NCBI GenBank assembly: GCA_038246545.1
Contig: JBBRVW010000002.1
Coordinates: 62,001-126,000 of the forward strand
Direction: 5' to 3'
Source of the DNA: JBBRVW01 sp038246545
GTDB lineage: Bacteria > Actinomycetota > Actinomycetes > JACCUZ01
DNA length: 64,000 bases
The first letter of the stretch is position 1. Each line of letters begins with the position of its first letter. Under the pieces are notes generated by a model, which saw only the letters and a program-made list of their open reading frames with translations, did not search any database and was not told where the DNA came from. Shown piece after piece: positions 33,743 to 42,364 of this stretch. The position numbers and the translations under genes were made by a program.

Positions 33743-34768
33743 ATGCGAATCGGAGTCCTCACCGGTGGCGGTGACTGTCCAGGTCTGAACGCCGTGATCC
33801 GTGCTGTCGTGCGGAAGGGAACCACGTCGTACGACCACGAGTTCGTCGGCTTCCGCGACGGCTGGCGCGGCCCCCTCGAGGGCCTGACGACGCCGCTCGG
33901 CGTCCAGGAGGTGCGCGGCATCCTGCCGCGCGGCGGCACGATCCTCGGCTCGTCCCGCACCAACCCGTTCACGATCGACGGCGGCGTGGAGAAGATCGAG
34001 CACAACCTCAAGGAGCTCGGCGTCGACGCGCTCATCGCGATCGGGGGCGAGGACACCCTCGGCGTGGCGACCAAGCTGCACGAGCACGGCGTGCACGTCG
34101 TCGGCGTACCGAAGACCATCGACAACGACCTCAACGCGACCGACTACACCTTCGGGTTCGACACCGCGGTCAACGTCGCCATGGAGGCGATCGACCGGCT
34201 GCACACCACCGCCGAGTCGCACCACCGCGCGCTCATCGTCGAGGTCATGGGCCGGCACGCCGGGTGGATCGCGCTGCACGCCGGCATGGCGGGCGGTGCC
34301 AACATCATCCTGATCCCCGAGGTGCCGTTCGACATCGAGAAGGTGTGCGCCTACGTCGAAGCGCGCTTCGAGAGCCACTACGCGCCCATCCTCGTGGTGT
34401 CCGAGGGTGCCACCCCCGCGGAGGGGACGATGGTGCTCGCGGACGGCGAGCTCGACTCGTTCGGCCACGTCCGTCTCGGCGGCATCGGCCAGCTGCTCGA
34501 GAAGGAGATCGAGAAGCGCACCGGCAAGGAGGCCCGCACCACGGTCCTCGGCCACATCCAGCGCGGCGGTACGCCGACCGCCCGCGACCGCTGGCTCGCC
34601 ACCCGCTTCGGGCTGCACGCCATCGACGCCGTCAACGACGGTGACTGGGGCACCATGGTCGCCCTGCGCGGCACCGAGATCGAGCGGGTGCCGCTCGGCG
34701 ACGCCACCACGGTCCTCAAGCTGGTCGACCCGCACCTCTACGCCGAGGCCGAGGTCTTCTTCGGCTGA
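33743..34768 (+). CDS. pfkA: 6-phosphofructokinase, probably PPi-dependent type
   Basis: A 341-residue phosphofructokinase: GGGDCPGLNAVIR at the phosphate site, GGEDTLGVAT with Asp104 and PKTIDNDL with Lys124, the catalytic TIDND triad, and MGRHAGWIALHAG. In the Amycolatopsis-type enzyme Asp104 and Lys124 are exactly the residues that favour pyrophosphate over ATP (ATP enzymes have Gly in these places). So I call it PPi-dependent, though this is inference from two residues. It acts in glycolysis or gluconeogenesis. ATG at 33743, 36 bp from the DUF1028 start on the other strand. Confidence 0.88.
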   Translation: MRIGVLTGGGDCPGLNAVIRAVVRKGTTSYDHEFVGFRDGWRGPLEGLTTPLGVQEVRGILPRGGTILGSSRTNPFTIDGGVEKIEHNLKELGVDALIAIGGEDTLGVATKLHEHGVHVVGVPKTIDNDLNATDYTFGFDTAVNVAMEAIDRLHTTAESHHRALIVEVMGRHAGWIALHAGMAGGANIILIPEVPFDIEKVCAYVEARFESHYAPILVVSEGATPAEGTMVLADGELDSFGHVRLGGIGQLLEKEIEKRTGKEARTTVLGHIQRGGTPTARDRWLATRFGLHAIDAVNDGDWGTMVALRGTEIERVPLGDATTVLKLVDPHLYAEAEVFFG

Positions 34769-34837
34769 GGTCGCTCACCGGGTTCTCACCGCGACGTGCT
34801 CACGGCCCGGACGCGCACTTCACACGGCCCGCTGTCG

Positions 34838-34894
34838 CCTTGCACGGCCTGCAACCCGTGCAAGGCACCGGTGGATCACGTTTACGTGATCCAC
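34838..34894. repeat. Intergenic palindromic element, copy 1
   Basis: Two adjacent palindromes. The first is a 10-bp inverted repeat (CCTTGCACGG at 34838-34847, CCGTGCAAGG at 34856-34865) around CCTGCAAC. The second is perfect: GTGGATCACGT at 34871-34881, two T, ACGTGATCCAC at 34884-34894. The core GATCACG/CGTGATC and the GGCCTGCAA tract recur in the element at 43649-43740, so this is a dispersed element rather than a single hairpin. It lies 70 bp after the phosphofructokinase stop. Confidence 0.7.
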
Positions 34895-34924
34895 GGCGGA
34901 GGGGGCGGGCGGGGGAGGGACGGA

Positions 34925-34957
34925 CGAGGGCCGGACGGGAAACCCGCCCGGCCCTCG
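34925..34957. terminator. GC-rich hairpin between phosphofructokinase and protease ends
   Basis: Stem of 15 bp with one mismatch (CGAGGGCCGGACGGG against CCCGCCCGGCCCTCG) and loop AAA, located in the 230-bp gap where two genes converge. It would terminate either strand; no strong T-run. The rest of the gap holds the palindromic element and nothing else I can read. Confidence 0.55.
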
Positions 34958-34998
34958 CCCTTCACTGACCCCTGCCGAAGGTCAGCGGTTGGTGACGC

Positions 34999-36077
34999 CT
35001 ACCCCAGGGGGGCGGCGACGGCTGCGGCGGCGTCGACGATCCCGTAGCCGTACGCCTGGGTGAACACGCCGCGCAGGCCGGTGACCGGCGTGCGAGCGGT
35101 CGCGGTCAGCGTCGCGTAGATGTCGTCCACCGAGCGGCCCTGCGCGGCGAGCAGCGCCGCGACGCCCGCGACGTGCGGGGTCGCCATCGAGGTGCCGGCG
35201 TACTCGTCGTAGCTCGTGCCGTAGCCGCAGGTCGCGCCGGAGCTGCCCTGGCCGGCCGGGACCGACGACACGATGTCCTCGCTTCAGACCGGCAGCAGCG
35301 AGCCGCCAGGCGCAGCGACCGCGTTCAGGTCCGGCTTGAGCGGGCCGCTGCTGAAGGCGCTGCGCGCCTCGCGCTTGTCGGTCGAGGTAACACAGAGCAC
35401 GCCGGCGTCGAAGCCGGGCTCGTTGCACAGCGGGATGCTGTCGTTTCCGGCGGCCGCGACGACCGCGACGCCGCCCTTGCCGACCGCGTAGGTGATCGCG
35501 TCCTGCAGCTGGGTCTCGACTCCGGTCAGGGTGAGCAGCTGGGTGCCCTGCAGGCCGCCCAGGCTCATGTTGATGACGTCGGCGCCGTGGTCGGCGGCGT
35601 AGCGAACGCCGTTGGCGATGTCCTCGTAGGCGCCGCTGCCTACCTCCAGCACCTTGACCGGCATGACCTTGGCGTCGGGCGCGACACGGCGATGCCGACC
35701 CCGCTGCCGGTCGCGGCGGCCGCGATGCCGGCGACGTGGGTGCCGAGGGAGTCGGAGGGCTGGCCGACGCCGTCCGGGCCCTTCCAGTCGCCGTTGCCGC
35801 ACGACGGGTTGCAGCCGATGAAGGTCGCACCCGGCACCAGCTTGCCCGCGAGGTCCTCGTGGGTCAGGTCGACGCCGGTGTCGACGACCGCGATCACGGC
35901 GCCGGCGCCGGTGCTGGTCGCCCACGCCTGTGGCGCGTGGACCGGCTGCGGGCCGTACTGCTTCGCGAACAGCGGGTCGTTCGGTGCGGCGGCGCCGGCT
36001 GGCGGCGCCGTCAGCGCGAGGGCCGAGAGCGACAGGGACAGGGCGGCCGCAGCCGCGGCGGGTCGGGCGAGGCGCAT
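34999..36077 (-). pseudogene. Subtilisin-like serine protease (S8), broken by frameshift and a nonsense codon
   Basis: Reading from ATG at 36077: a signal peptide (AAAALSLSLSALALTAPPAGA), then Asp in VVDTGVDLTHED, His in GTHVAGIAAA, then after about residue 135 the frame shifts: the expected GVGIAGVAPDAKVMPV is found only in another frame, consistent with one G missing near 35686. In that frame NMSLGG and AAAGND follow, up to GGSLLPV, where TGA at 35284-35286 stands where Trp is expected, and the same frame continues SEDIVSSV to the Ser in GTSMATPHVAG. So one protein, two lesions, all catalytic residues kept. Recent decay and assembly error are both possible. Confidence 0.85.
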
Positions 36078-36286
36078 GACACTCCTGGGTCCGGTCCGGC
36101 GTGGTGCCCGTGACGAGCACCGGTCACCGTGAGAAACGACCGCGACCCCGGTGGGTCATGGCCCGGATCACACCTTTTCGGCGCCAGCGCCACGCGGCGC
36201 CACGCCCGGGGGCAACTCCCGCCGCCCCGCGTCCGCATGGTGTGCCAGCACGACCCCGCGGCGGGCGGCGACCGTACGCTGGCAGC

Positions 36287-37657
36287 GTGACCGAGACGAC
36301 CGTGCCGGGCCCCACCCAGCCGGGCCCCACCCAGCCGGGCCGCACGACTGCCCAGCAGCCGGACTGGCCCGATCGGGCCGCGCTGGATGCCGTGGTCGCG
36401 CAGCTGCGGGTCCTGCCGCCGCTGGTCTTCGCGGGGGAGTGCGACGCCCTCAAGGAGCGGCTCGGGGCGGTGGCCCGAGGTGAGGCGTTCCTCTTGCAGG
36501 GCGGCGACTGCGCCGAGACCTTCGTCGACTCCACCGCCGACTCGATCCGCAACAAGATCAAGACCCTGCTGCAAATGGCCGTCGTGCTCACCTACGGCGC
36601 GCAGGTGCCGGTCGTGAAGGTGGGGCGCATCGCCGGTCAGTTCGCCAAGCCTCGCAGCGCCGACCTCGAGACGCGCGACGGCGTCACCCTGCCGTCGTAC
36701 CGCGGCGACGCCGTCAACGGCCTCGCGTTCACCCCGGACTCGCGCCGGCACGACCCCGAGCGGCTCCTCAAGGTCTACAACACCTCCGCCGCGACGCTGA
36801 ACCTCGTGCGCGCCTTCACCCAGGGCGGCCTGGCCGACCTACGCCAGGTGCACTCCTGGAACCAGGGTTTCGTCGCGTCGTCGACGGCCCACCAGCGCTA
36901 CGAGGTGATGGCCCGCGACATCGACCGCGCGCTGCAGTTCATGGCGGCCGCCGGGGTGGACCCCGAGGCGTTCCGCACGGTCGACCTCTACTCCAGCCAC
37001 GAGGCGCTGCTGCTCGACTACGAGCGCGCCCTCACCCGCATCGACTCGCGCACCGGGCTGCCGTACGACGTGTCCGGCCACCTCGTGTGGGTGGGCGAGC
37101 GGACCCGGGCGCTGGGCGGTGCGCACATCGAGTTCGCGGCGTCGATCCGCAACCCGGTCGCGGTGAAGATCGGTCCGGGCACGACGCCCGACGACGCGCT
37201 CGCGCTGGTCGAGCGGCTCAACCCCGACGACGAGCCGGGACGGTTGTCGTTCGTCGCACGGATGGGCCGCGACCGGGTGCGCGAGGCGTTGCCGGCGGTC
37301 GTGGAGAAGGTCACCGCTAGCGGTGCGACGGTCGCGTGGGTCTGCGACCCCATGCACGGCAACACCTTCGACGCGCCCGACGGCCTGAAGACGCGGCGGT
37401 TCGACGACGTCATCGACGAGGTGCTCGGCTTCTTCGAGGTTCACCGCGCACTCGGCACCCACCCCGGCGGCATCCACATGGAGCTGACCGGCGACGACGT
37501 CACCGAGTGCCTCGGCGGCGCGGGCGGCATCGGCGAGACCGACCTGCCGATGCGCTACCAGACCGCGTGCGACCCGCGGCTCAACCACGCGCAGTCGCTG
37601 GAGCTGGCCTTCCTCGTGGCCGAGATGCTGGCGGACCGGCACAACGGCGCCACATAG
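36287..37657 (+). CDS. aroG: Class II 3-deoxy-7-phosphoheptulonate (DAHP) synthase
   Basis: A 456-residue class II DAHP synthase, first step of aromatic amino acid synthesis from phosphoenolpyruvate and erythrose-4-phosphate. Metal residues: Cys75 in GGDCAETF, His in CDPMHGNT, Glu in GGIHMELTG and Asp in TACDPRLN, matching the Mycobacterium tuberculosis enzyme. GTG at 36287 precedes a Pro-rich N-tail whose PGPTQ repeat is encoded by a tandem DNA repeat. It ends 9 bp before the threonine aldolase gene. Divergent from the protease remnant. Confidence 0.95.
   Translation: MTETTVPGPTQPGPTQPGRTTAQQPDWPDRAALDAVVAQLRVLPPLVFAGECDALKERLGAVARGEAFLLQGGDCAETFVDSTADSIRNKIKTLLQMAVVLTYGAQVPVVKVGRIAGQFAKPRSADLETRDGVTLPSYRGDAVNGLAFTPDSRRHDPERLLKVYNTSAATLNLVRAFTQGGLADLRQVHSWNQGFVASSTAHQRYEVMARDIDRALQFMAAAGVDPEAFRTVDLYSSHEALLLDYERALTRIDSRTGLPYDVSGHLVWVGERTRALGGAHIEFAASIRNPVAVKIGPGTTPDDALALVERLNPDDEPGRLSFVARMGRDRVREALPAVVEKVTASGATVAWVCDPMHGNTFDAPDGLKTRRFDDVIDEVLGFFEVHRALGTHPGGIHMELTGDDVTECLGGAGGIGETDLPMRYQTACDPRLNHAQSLELAFLVAEMLADRHNGAT
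36305..36334 (+). repeat. Tandem 15-bp repeat in the aroG N-terminal coding region
   Basis: Two perfect copies of CCGGGCCCCACCCAG encode PGPTQ PGPTQ in the disordered N-tail. Only repeat-length variation, not function, is suggested. Confidence 0.7.
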
Positions 37658-37666
37658 GCTCGACGC

Positions 37667-38698
37667 GTGCCCCACCTGATCGACCTGCGCAGCGACACCG
37701 TCACCCGTCCGACACCCGCCATGCGCGCGGCCATGGCCGACGCCGAGGTGGGCGACGACGTCTTCGGCGAGGACCCCACGGTGGCCGTGCTCGAGAGCCG
37801 GGTCGCGGTCCTGCTCGGGCACGAGGCGGCGCTGTTCACCCCGACCGGGTCGATGGCCAACCAGCTCGGTGTCCGGATGCTGGTGGAGCCCGGGGAGGAG
37901 CTGCTCTGCGACACCGACGCGCACGTCGTGCGCGCCGAGCTCGGCGCGGCCGCGGCGTTCGCAGGCATCACCACGCGCACCTACTCCGCACGCCGCGGTC
38001 TGGTCGACGTCGACGCCGTCGCAGCGCTGATGCGGCCGGACGCCGGCCCGTACTTCGTGTCCACCGCCGCGGTGGTCGTCGAGAACACCCACAACTTCGG
38101 CGGCGGCACCGTGCAGCCGCTCGCCGACCTCCGCCGGCTGCGCGAGGTCACGTCGGCGGCCGGGGTGACGATGCACCTCGACGGTGCCCGGCTGTGGAAC
38201 GCGCACATCGCCGGTGGTGTCCCGCTGGCGACGTACGGCGAGCTGTTCGACACCGTGTCGGTGTGCCTGTCGAAGGGGCTCGGTGCCCCGGTCGGGTCGG
38301 TGCTGGTCTCGTCGGCGGACACCGTGGCGCGGGCCCGGATCTGGCGCAAGCGGCTCGGCGGCGGCATGCGGCAGGTGGGCATCCTCGCGGCGGCCGGGCT
38401 GCACGCCCTCGACCACCACGTCGACCGGCTCGCCGACGACCACCGACGCGCGCGCCGGCTGGCCGAGGTGCTGGCCGAGTCGGCCCCCAGCAGCGTCGAT
38501 CCCCCGGAGGTCGAGACCAACATCGTCGTGGTCGAGCACGCCGACGCCTCCGCGCTCGTGGCCGCGTGCCGGGAGCAGGGTGTGCTCGTCAGCCTCCTGG
38601 ACCACCGGCACCTGCGGCTGGTCACCCACCTCGACGCCGACGACGACGCGGTGGAGCGCGCGGCTAGCGTGCTGGGGTCGCTGCTGCGGCGGCGGTAG
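37667..38698 (+). CDS. Low-specificity L-threonine aldolase family protein (PLP-dependent)
   Basis: A 343-residue PLP-dependent fold type I enzyme: SDTVTRPTPAMRAAMADAEVG is the family start, then GDDVFGEDP, the LDGARLWN segment with the PLP-binding Asp, and Lys in SVCLSKGLGAP. Such enzymes cleave threonine or allo-threonine to glycine and acetaldehyde; relatives act on phenylserine. GTG at 37667, 10 bp from aroG. The last 35 bp overlap the opposite-strand DAHP synthase. Confidence 0.85.
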   Translation: MPHLIDLRSDTVTRPTPAMRAAMADAEVGDDVFGEDPTVAVLESRVAVLLGHEAALFTPTGSMANQLGVRMLVEPGEELLCDTDAHVVRAELGAAAAFAGITTRTYSARRGLVDVDAVAALMRPDAGPYFVSTAAVVVENTHNFGGGTVQPLADLRRLREVTSAAGVTMHLDGARLWNAHIAGGVPLATYGELFDTVSVCLSKGLGAPVGSVLVSSADTVARARIWRKRLGGGMRQVGILAAAGLHALDHHVDRLADDHRRARRLAEVLAESAPSSVDPPEVETNIVVVEHADASALVAACREQGVLVSLLDHRHLRLVTHLDADDDAVERAASVLGSLLRRR

Positions 38699-39710
38699 CC
38701 GGGCGTCGACCGAGGAGCGGCGGCAGCTGCCGAACCGCGGCCGCCAGCGCCCGGAGGTCGTCGTCGACGAGCGCCTGCGGACCGTCGCACAGCGCCTGCT
38801 CCGGATGCGGGTGGACGTCGACGATGATGCCGTCGGCACCGACCGCGATCGCGGCCCGCGACAGCGGCACCACCAGGTCGCGACGGCCGCCCGAGTGCGA
38901 CGGGTCGACGATCACCGGCAGGTGCGCGAGGTCGTGCGCCACCGGGACCGCGCTGATGTCCAGCGTGTTCCGCGTGGACCGCTCGAAGGTCCGGATACCG
39001 CGCTCGCACAGCACGATGTCGAGGTTGCCGCGCTGCGCGATGTACTCCGCAGCCATCAGCCACTCCTCGATGGTGGCCTGCATGCCGCGCTTGAGCATCA
39101 CCGGCTTGCCGCACTGGCCGACCGCCTGCAGCAGCCCGAAGTTCTGCATGTTGCGGGTGCCGACCTGGAGCATGTCGGCGTAGGACGCGACGAGGTCGAC
39201 GTCGTGCGCGTCGACGACCTCCGTGACGACCGGCAGCCCGGTCGCCTCACGCACGTCGGCGAGGATCTTCAGCCCCGCCTCGCCCAGCCCCTGGAAGGCG
39301 TAGGGCGACGTCCGGGGCTTGTACGCGCCGCCGCGCAGCAGCGTGGCGCCGGCGGCCTTGGCCATCTCGGCGGCGTCGAGGGTCTGCTGCGGCGTTTCGA
39401 CGGCGCACGGACCGGCGATGAGCGTGAAGGTGTCCGGCCCGATCGGGACGCCGCGCACGTAGACCGTGGACATCTGCGGGTGGTGGATGCGGGACACCAG
39501 CTTGTACGGAGCCGACACCCGCATGACCTCGGCGACGCCGGTCATGCCGCGGATGTTGAGGCCCGAGAAGGTCTCGACGTCGCCGACCAGCCCGATGATG
39601 GTGCGGGTCACGCCACGGCTGACGAACGCCTCACCGCCGACGGCCTCGACGCGGGCGACGACGGCGTCGACGTCCTCCTGGGAGGCACCCGGCTTCATGA
39701 CCACGACCAC
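38664..39710 (-). CDS. aroF: Class I beta DAHP synthase (AroF/AroA-I-beta type)
   Basis: A 348-residue enzyme of the class I-beta group: an N-terminal ferredoxin-like regulatory part (VVVVMKPGASQEDVDAVVAR), then IAGPCAVETPQQT, GGAYKPRTSPYAFQG, CERGIRTFE and DPSHSGGRRD. It catalyses the same reaction as the class II enzyme 1.2 kb away yet is non-homologous in sequence. I used GTG at 39710; starts at 39740 (ATG) or 39698 (ATG) are possible. The 3' end overlaps the threonine aldolase end. Confidence 0.92.
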   Translation of the reverse strand: MVVVMKPGASQEDVDAVVARVEAVGGEAFVSRGVTRTIIGLVGDVETFSGLNIRGMTGVAEVMRVSAPYKLVSRIHHPQMSTVYVRGVPIGPDTFTLIAGPCAVETPQQTLDAAEMAKAAGATLLRGGAYKPRTSPYAFQGLGEAGLKILADVREATGLPVVTEVVDAHDVDLVASYADMLQVGTRNMQNFGLLQAVGQCGKPVMLKRGMQATIEEWLMAAEYIAQRGNLDIVLCERGIRTFERSTRNTLDISAVPVAHDLAHLPVIVDPSHSGGRRDLVVPLSRAAIAVGADGIIVDVHPHPEQALCDGPQALVDDDLRALAAAVRQLPPLLGRRPATAAAAATPAR

Positions 39711-39773
39711 CCCGCGAGGGTAGCCGTGACCAGCGGGCATGCCCTCGCCACGTCCGTCTGTCAGGATGCGTCG

Positions 39774-40406
39774 ATGGGGGACGGGGACGGGGACGATGCC
39801 GCGCCGGGCGACGGGCCGTCCGGCGCGCGGGCGGAGCCATCCGTCCTGCCCCCGTCGCAGCGGCCAGCGCTCGGCTGGCCGGTGGTCCACTACGGGCCGG
39901 TGCCGCGGCACCGCCCCGAGACCTGGGACCTTCGCGTGTTCGGCGCCACCGCGTCGGGCGACGAGCTGCACCTCGGCCTCGACGATCTTGCGGCTCTGCC
40001 CCGCACGACGGTGCGGTCCGACCTGCACTGCGTGACCAAGTGGACGGTGCGCGACCTCGAGTGGGGCGGCGTCCCGTCGACGACCCTGCTCGAGCTGGCG
40101 CCGCCTGCCGGCGACGTGCGCCACGTGATGGTCTGGGCGGAGTACGGCTACTCCGCCAACCTCCCGCTGGCAGCCTTCGCGGAGCCGTCGACGTTGCTCG
40201 CCACCGATGTCGGTGGCGAGCCGTTGACCCCGGAGCACGGCTGGCCGCTGCGGCTGGTCTGCCCGTCGCTGTACGCCTGGAAGTCGGCGAAGTGGGTGCG
40301 CGCGATCGAGTACCTGGTCGAGGACCGGCGCGGGTTCTGGGAGGAACGCGGCTACCACACCAACGCCGACCCCTGGCGCGACGAGCGGTACTCCTACCAG
40401 GAGTGA
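39774..40406 (+). CDS. Sulfite oxidase-like molybdopterin oxidoreductase, soluble
   Basis: A 210-residue protein with the molybdopterin domain of the sulfite oxidase family: DLHCVTKWTVRDLEWGGVP includes the Mo-ligand Cys86, then AEYGYSANLPL, GWPLRLVCPSLYAWKSAKWV. There is no signal peptide, TAT motif or heme domain, so it is probably cytoplasmic, and no substrate can be named. ATG at 39774, 7 bp before the convergent kinase's end. A larger, membrane version of the family is duplicated at 54444-57670. Confidence 0.85.
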   Translation: MGDGDGDDAAPGDGPSGARAEPSVLPPSQRPALGWPVVHYGPVPRHRPETWDLRVFGATASGDELHLGLDDLAALPRTTVRSDLHCVTKWTVRDLEWGGVPSTTLLELAPPAGDVRHVMVWAEYGYSANLPLAAFAEPSTLLATDVGGEPLTPEHGWPLRLVCPSLYAWKSAKWVRAIEYLVEDRRGFWEERGYHTNADPWRDERYSYQE

Positions 40407-40412
40407 CGCGGG

Positions 40413-42308
40413 TCAGAAGACGTAGAGGGTGACGGTGGAGCCCTTGGGCTTCTTGTCGCCGCCGTTGGGCGACTGGTTGAGCACCGTTCCCGGGCCCCCC
40501 GGCAGCTGCTGCACCGAAGGCACCAGCCCGGCGGCCGCAATGAGCGCCTGCGCCTCGGTGACGTTCTTGCCGGTGACGGAGGGCACCTCGACCAGCGGCG
40601 GGCCCTTCGAGACCACGATCTGCACGGTCGAGCCCTTGTCGGCGGTGCCGGGTGCGGTCGGGTCCTGGCTGATGACGACGCCCTCGGCCACGGTCTCGTC
40701 GTACTTCTGGGAGATGCCAGGCTTGAGGCCGACGTCGGCGAGCGCAGCCTTGGCCTGGCCGAGCGGCGCGCCCGTCACGTTGGGCACCGCGACCTGCTTG
40801 GGTCCCTCGCTGACGACCAGCGTGACGGCCTCGTCGCGCTTGAGCTCGGTGCCGGACGTCGGGTCGACCGAGACGACCGACCCCTCGGGGGCGGTGAGGC
40901 TGTGCCGCCGCTCGACCGAGGCGGCCAGGTGGTTGTCCTGGAGCGCGCCGCGGGCGACGTCCTCGGTCTTGCCCACGACGTCGGGGACGGCGTAGCGCTC
41001 GGGACCCTTGGACAGGGTCAGGCTGATGGTGCCGCCCTTGTCGACGGGGGAGCCGCCCTCGGGGTCGGTGCGCAGCACGAGGTCCTTGGCGACGACCTCG
41101 CTGAAGCCGAAGCCCGCGCGCCTGACGGACAGGCCGTCCTGCTCGGCCTTCGCCGCGGCCTGCGCCTGGGTGAGCTTCAGCAGGCTGGGGGTGGTCGTCT
41201 TGCTCAGCGGCCCGTAGGCGATGAACCACGCGACGCCGGAGAGCAGCACCGCGAGCGCGAGGACGACGGCCAGGGCGATCGGTCCGCGGCTGCGCCGGCG
41301 GCCGCCGCGGGCTCCCGGCGGCGGGGACAGGGGGCCGGTGTCGCCGCGCCTGGCCCGGGTCGCGGCCGTGCGTTGGGTGAGGTCGACCACCAGGGTGTGG
41401 TCGGGCTGGCCGGTCACGGACGCGAGGGCCGGGCCGAGGACGTCGAGCTCGCCGTCGGACATCGCCCGCCGCGCGGCGGCGACCTCGGACAGGAAGACCC
41501 TCGCGTCGGCCGGGCGCTGGTCGGGGTCGCGGCTGGTGGCCCGCGCCACCAGGTGGTCGAGCTCGGCCGCCAGGCCCGGCACAGCGGTCGAGGGGGGCGG
41601 GACGTCGTCGTGCACGTGCCGGTAGGCGACCTGGATGGCGGTGTCGCCGTCGTAGGGTTTGCTGCCGGTGAGCATCTCGTAGAGCAGGATGCCGGTGGCG
41701 TAGACGTCGGAGCGGGGGTCGGCGGTGCCCGTGGTGACCTGCTCGGGGGAGAGGTAGGCGACGGTGCCCATGAGGACGCCGGAGGTGGTCGTGTGGCTGC
41801 TCGCGCCGGTCACGGCGCGGGCCAGCCCGAAGTCGGCGACCTTCACCCGGCCGTCGTCGGAGAGCAGGACGTTCTCCGGCTTGACGTCGCGGTGGATCAG
41901 GCCGGCGGCGTGCGCGGCGCCGAGGGCCGCCAGCACCGGCTCGAGGACCTCGAGGGTCTGCCGCGGCGACAGGTGACCGCGCGCGCGGATGAGGTCGCGC
42001 AGCGTCTGGCCGCGGACCATCTCCATCGCGAGGTAGACGTGCCCCTGGTCGGCGCCCTGGTCGTAGACGGAGACGACGTTGGGGTGCGAGAGCCGCGCCG
42101 CCGACCGGGCCTCGCGGATGAACCGGGAGACGAACTCCTCGTCCTCGGCCAGGCTCGGGTGCATGACCTTGAGCGCGATCGTGCGGTCGAGCCGGTCGTC
42201 GTGAGCCTCGTAGACCGTGGCCATCCCGCCGCGCGCGTGGCGCCGCTCGACGCGATAGCGCCCGTCGAGCAGCTGCCCGACGAGCGCGTCGGTGACGGTC
42301 GTGTCCAC
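40413..42308 (-). CDS. PASTA-domain Ser/Thr protein kinase (PknB/PknL type)
   Basis: A 631-residue membrane kinase. Kinase domain: Gly loop RHARGGMATVY, Lys47 in ALKVM, HRDVKPEN with Asp141, DFG (Asp159), then a Pro/Arg-rich linker, one membrane helix at about 345-370 and four PASTA repeats (VPDVVG, VPNVTG, VPSVTG and one degenerate) outside the cell, which bind muropeptides. Orthologue of M. tuberculosis PknL by position beside aroG and the Rv2175c homologue (45616), though PknL itself lacks PASTA. It ends 6 bp from the molybdopterin gene. Controls wall growth and division in the family. Confidence 0.92.
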   Translation of the reverse strand: MDTTVTDALVGQLLDGRYRVERRHARGGMATVYEAHDDRLDRTIALKVMHPSLAEDEEFVSRFIREARSAARLSHPNVVSVYDQGADQGHVYLAMEMVRGQTLRDLIRARGHLSPRQTLEVLEPVLAALGAAHAAGLIHRDVKPENVLLSDDGRVKVADFGLARAVTGASSHTTTSGVLMGTVAYLSPEQVTTGTADPRSDVYATGILLYEMLTGSKPYDGDTAIQVAYRHVHDDVPPPSTAVPGLAAELDHLVARATSRDPDQRPADARVFLSEVAAARRAMSDGELDVLGPALASVTGQPDHTLVVDLTQRTAATRARRGDTGPLSPPPGARGGRRRSRGPIALAVVLALAVLLSGVAWFIAYGPLSKTTTPSLLKLTQAQAAAKAEQDGLSVRRAGFGFSEVVAKDLVLRTDPEGGSPVDKGGTISLTLSKGPERYAVPDVVGKTEDVARGALQDNHLAASVERRHSLTAPEGSVVSVDPTSGTELKRDEAVTLVVSEGPKQVAVPNVTGAPLGQAKAALADVGLKPGISQKYDETVAEGVVISQDPTAPGTADKGSTVQIVVSKGPPLVEVPSVTGKNVTEAQALIAAAGLVPSVQQLPGGPGTVLNQSPNGGDKKPKGSTVTLYVF

Positions 42309-42342
42309 GCGGGGAGTCTACGGGGGAGAGGTGTCCGGGCCT

Positions 42343-42363
42343 GGTTCGGACGCGCCCCGAACC
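42343..42363. terminator. Short hairpin after the LysM gene
   Basis: Seven-bp perfect stem GGTTCGG (42343-42349) and CCGAACC (42357-42363) directly after the stop of the 42365-43390 gene and before the kinase start. No T tail. It may separate the two transcripts. Confidence 0.4.
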
Positions 42364-42364
42364 G

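Noticed and set aside
36305..36334. Tandem 15-bp repeat considered as a CRISPR-like or regulatory repeat
   Set aside because: It is only two copies, in frame, encoding PGPTQ in the aroG N-tail.
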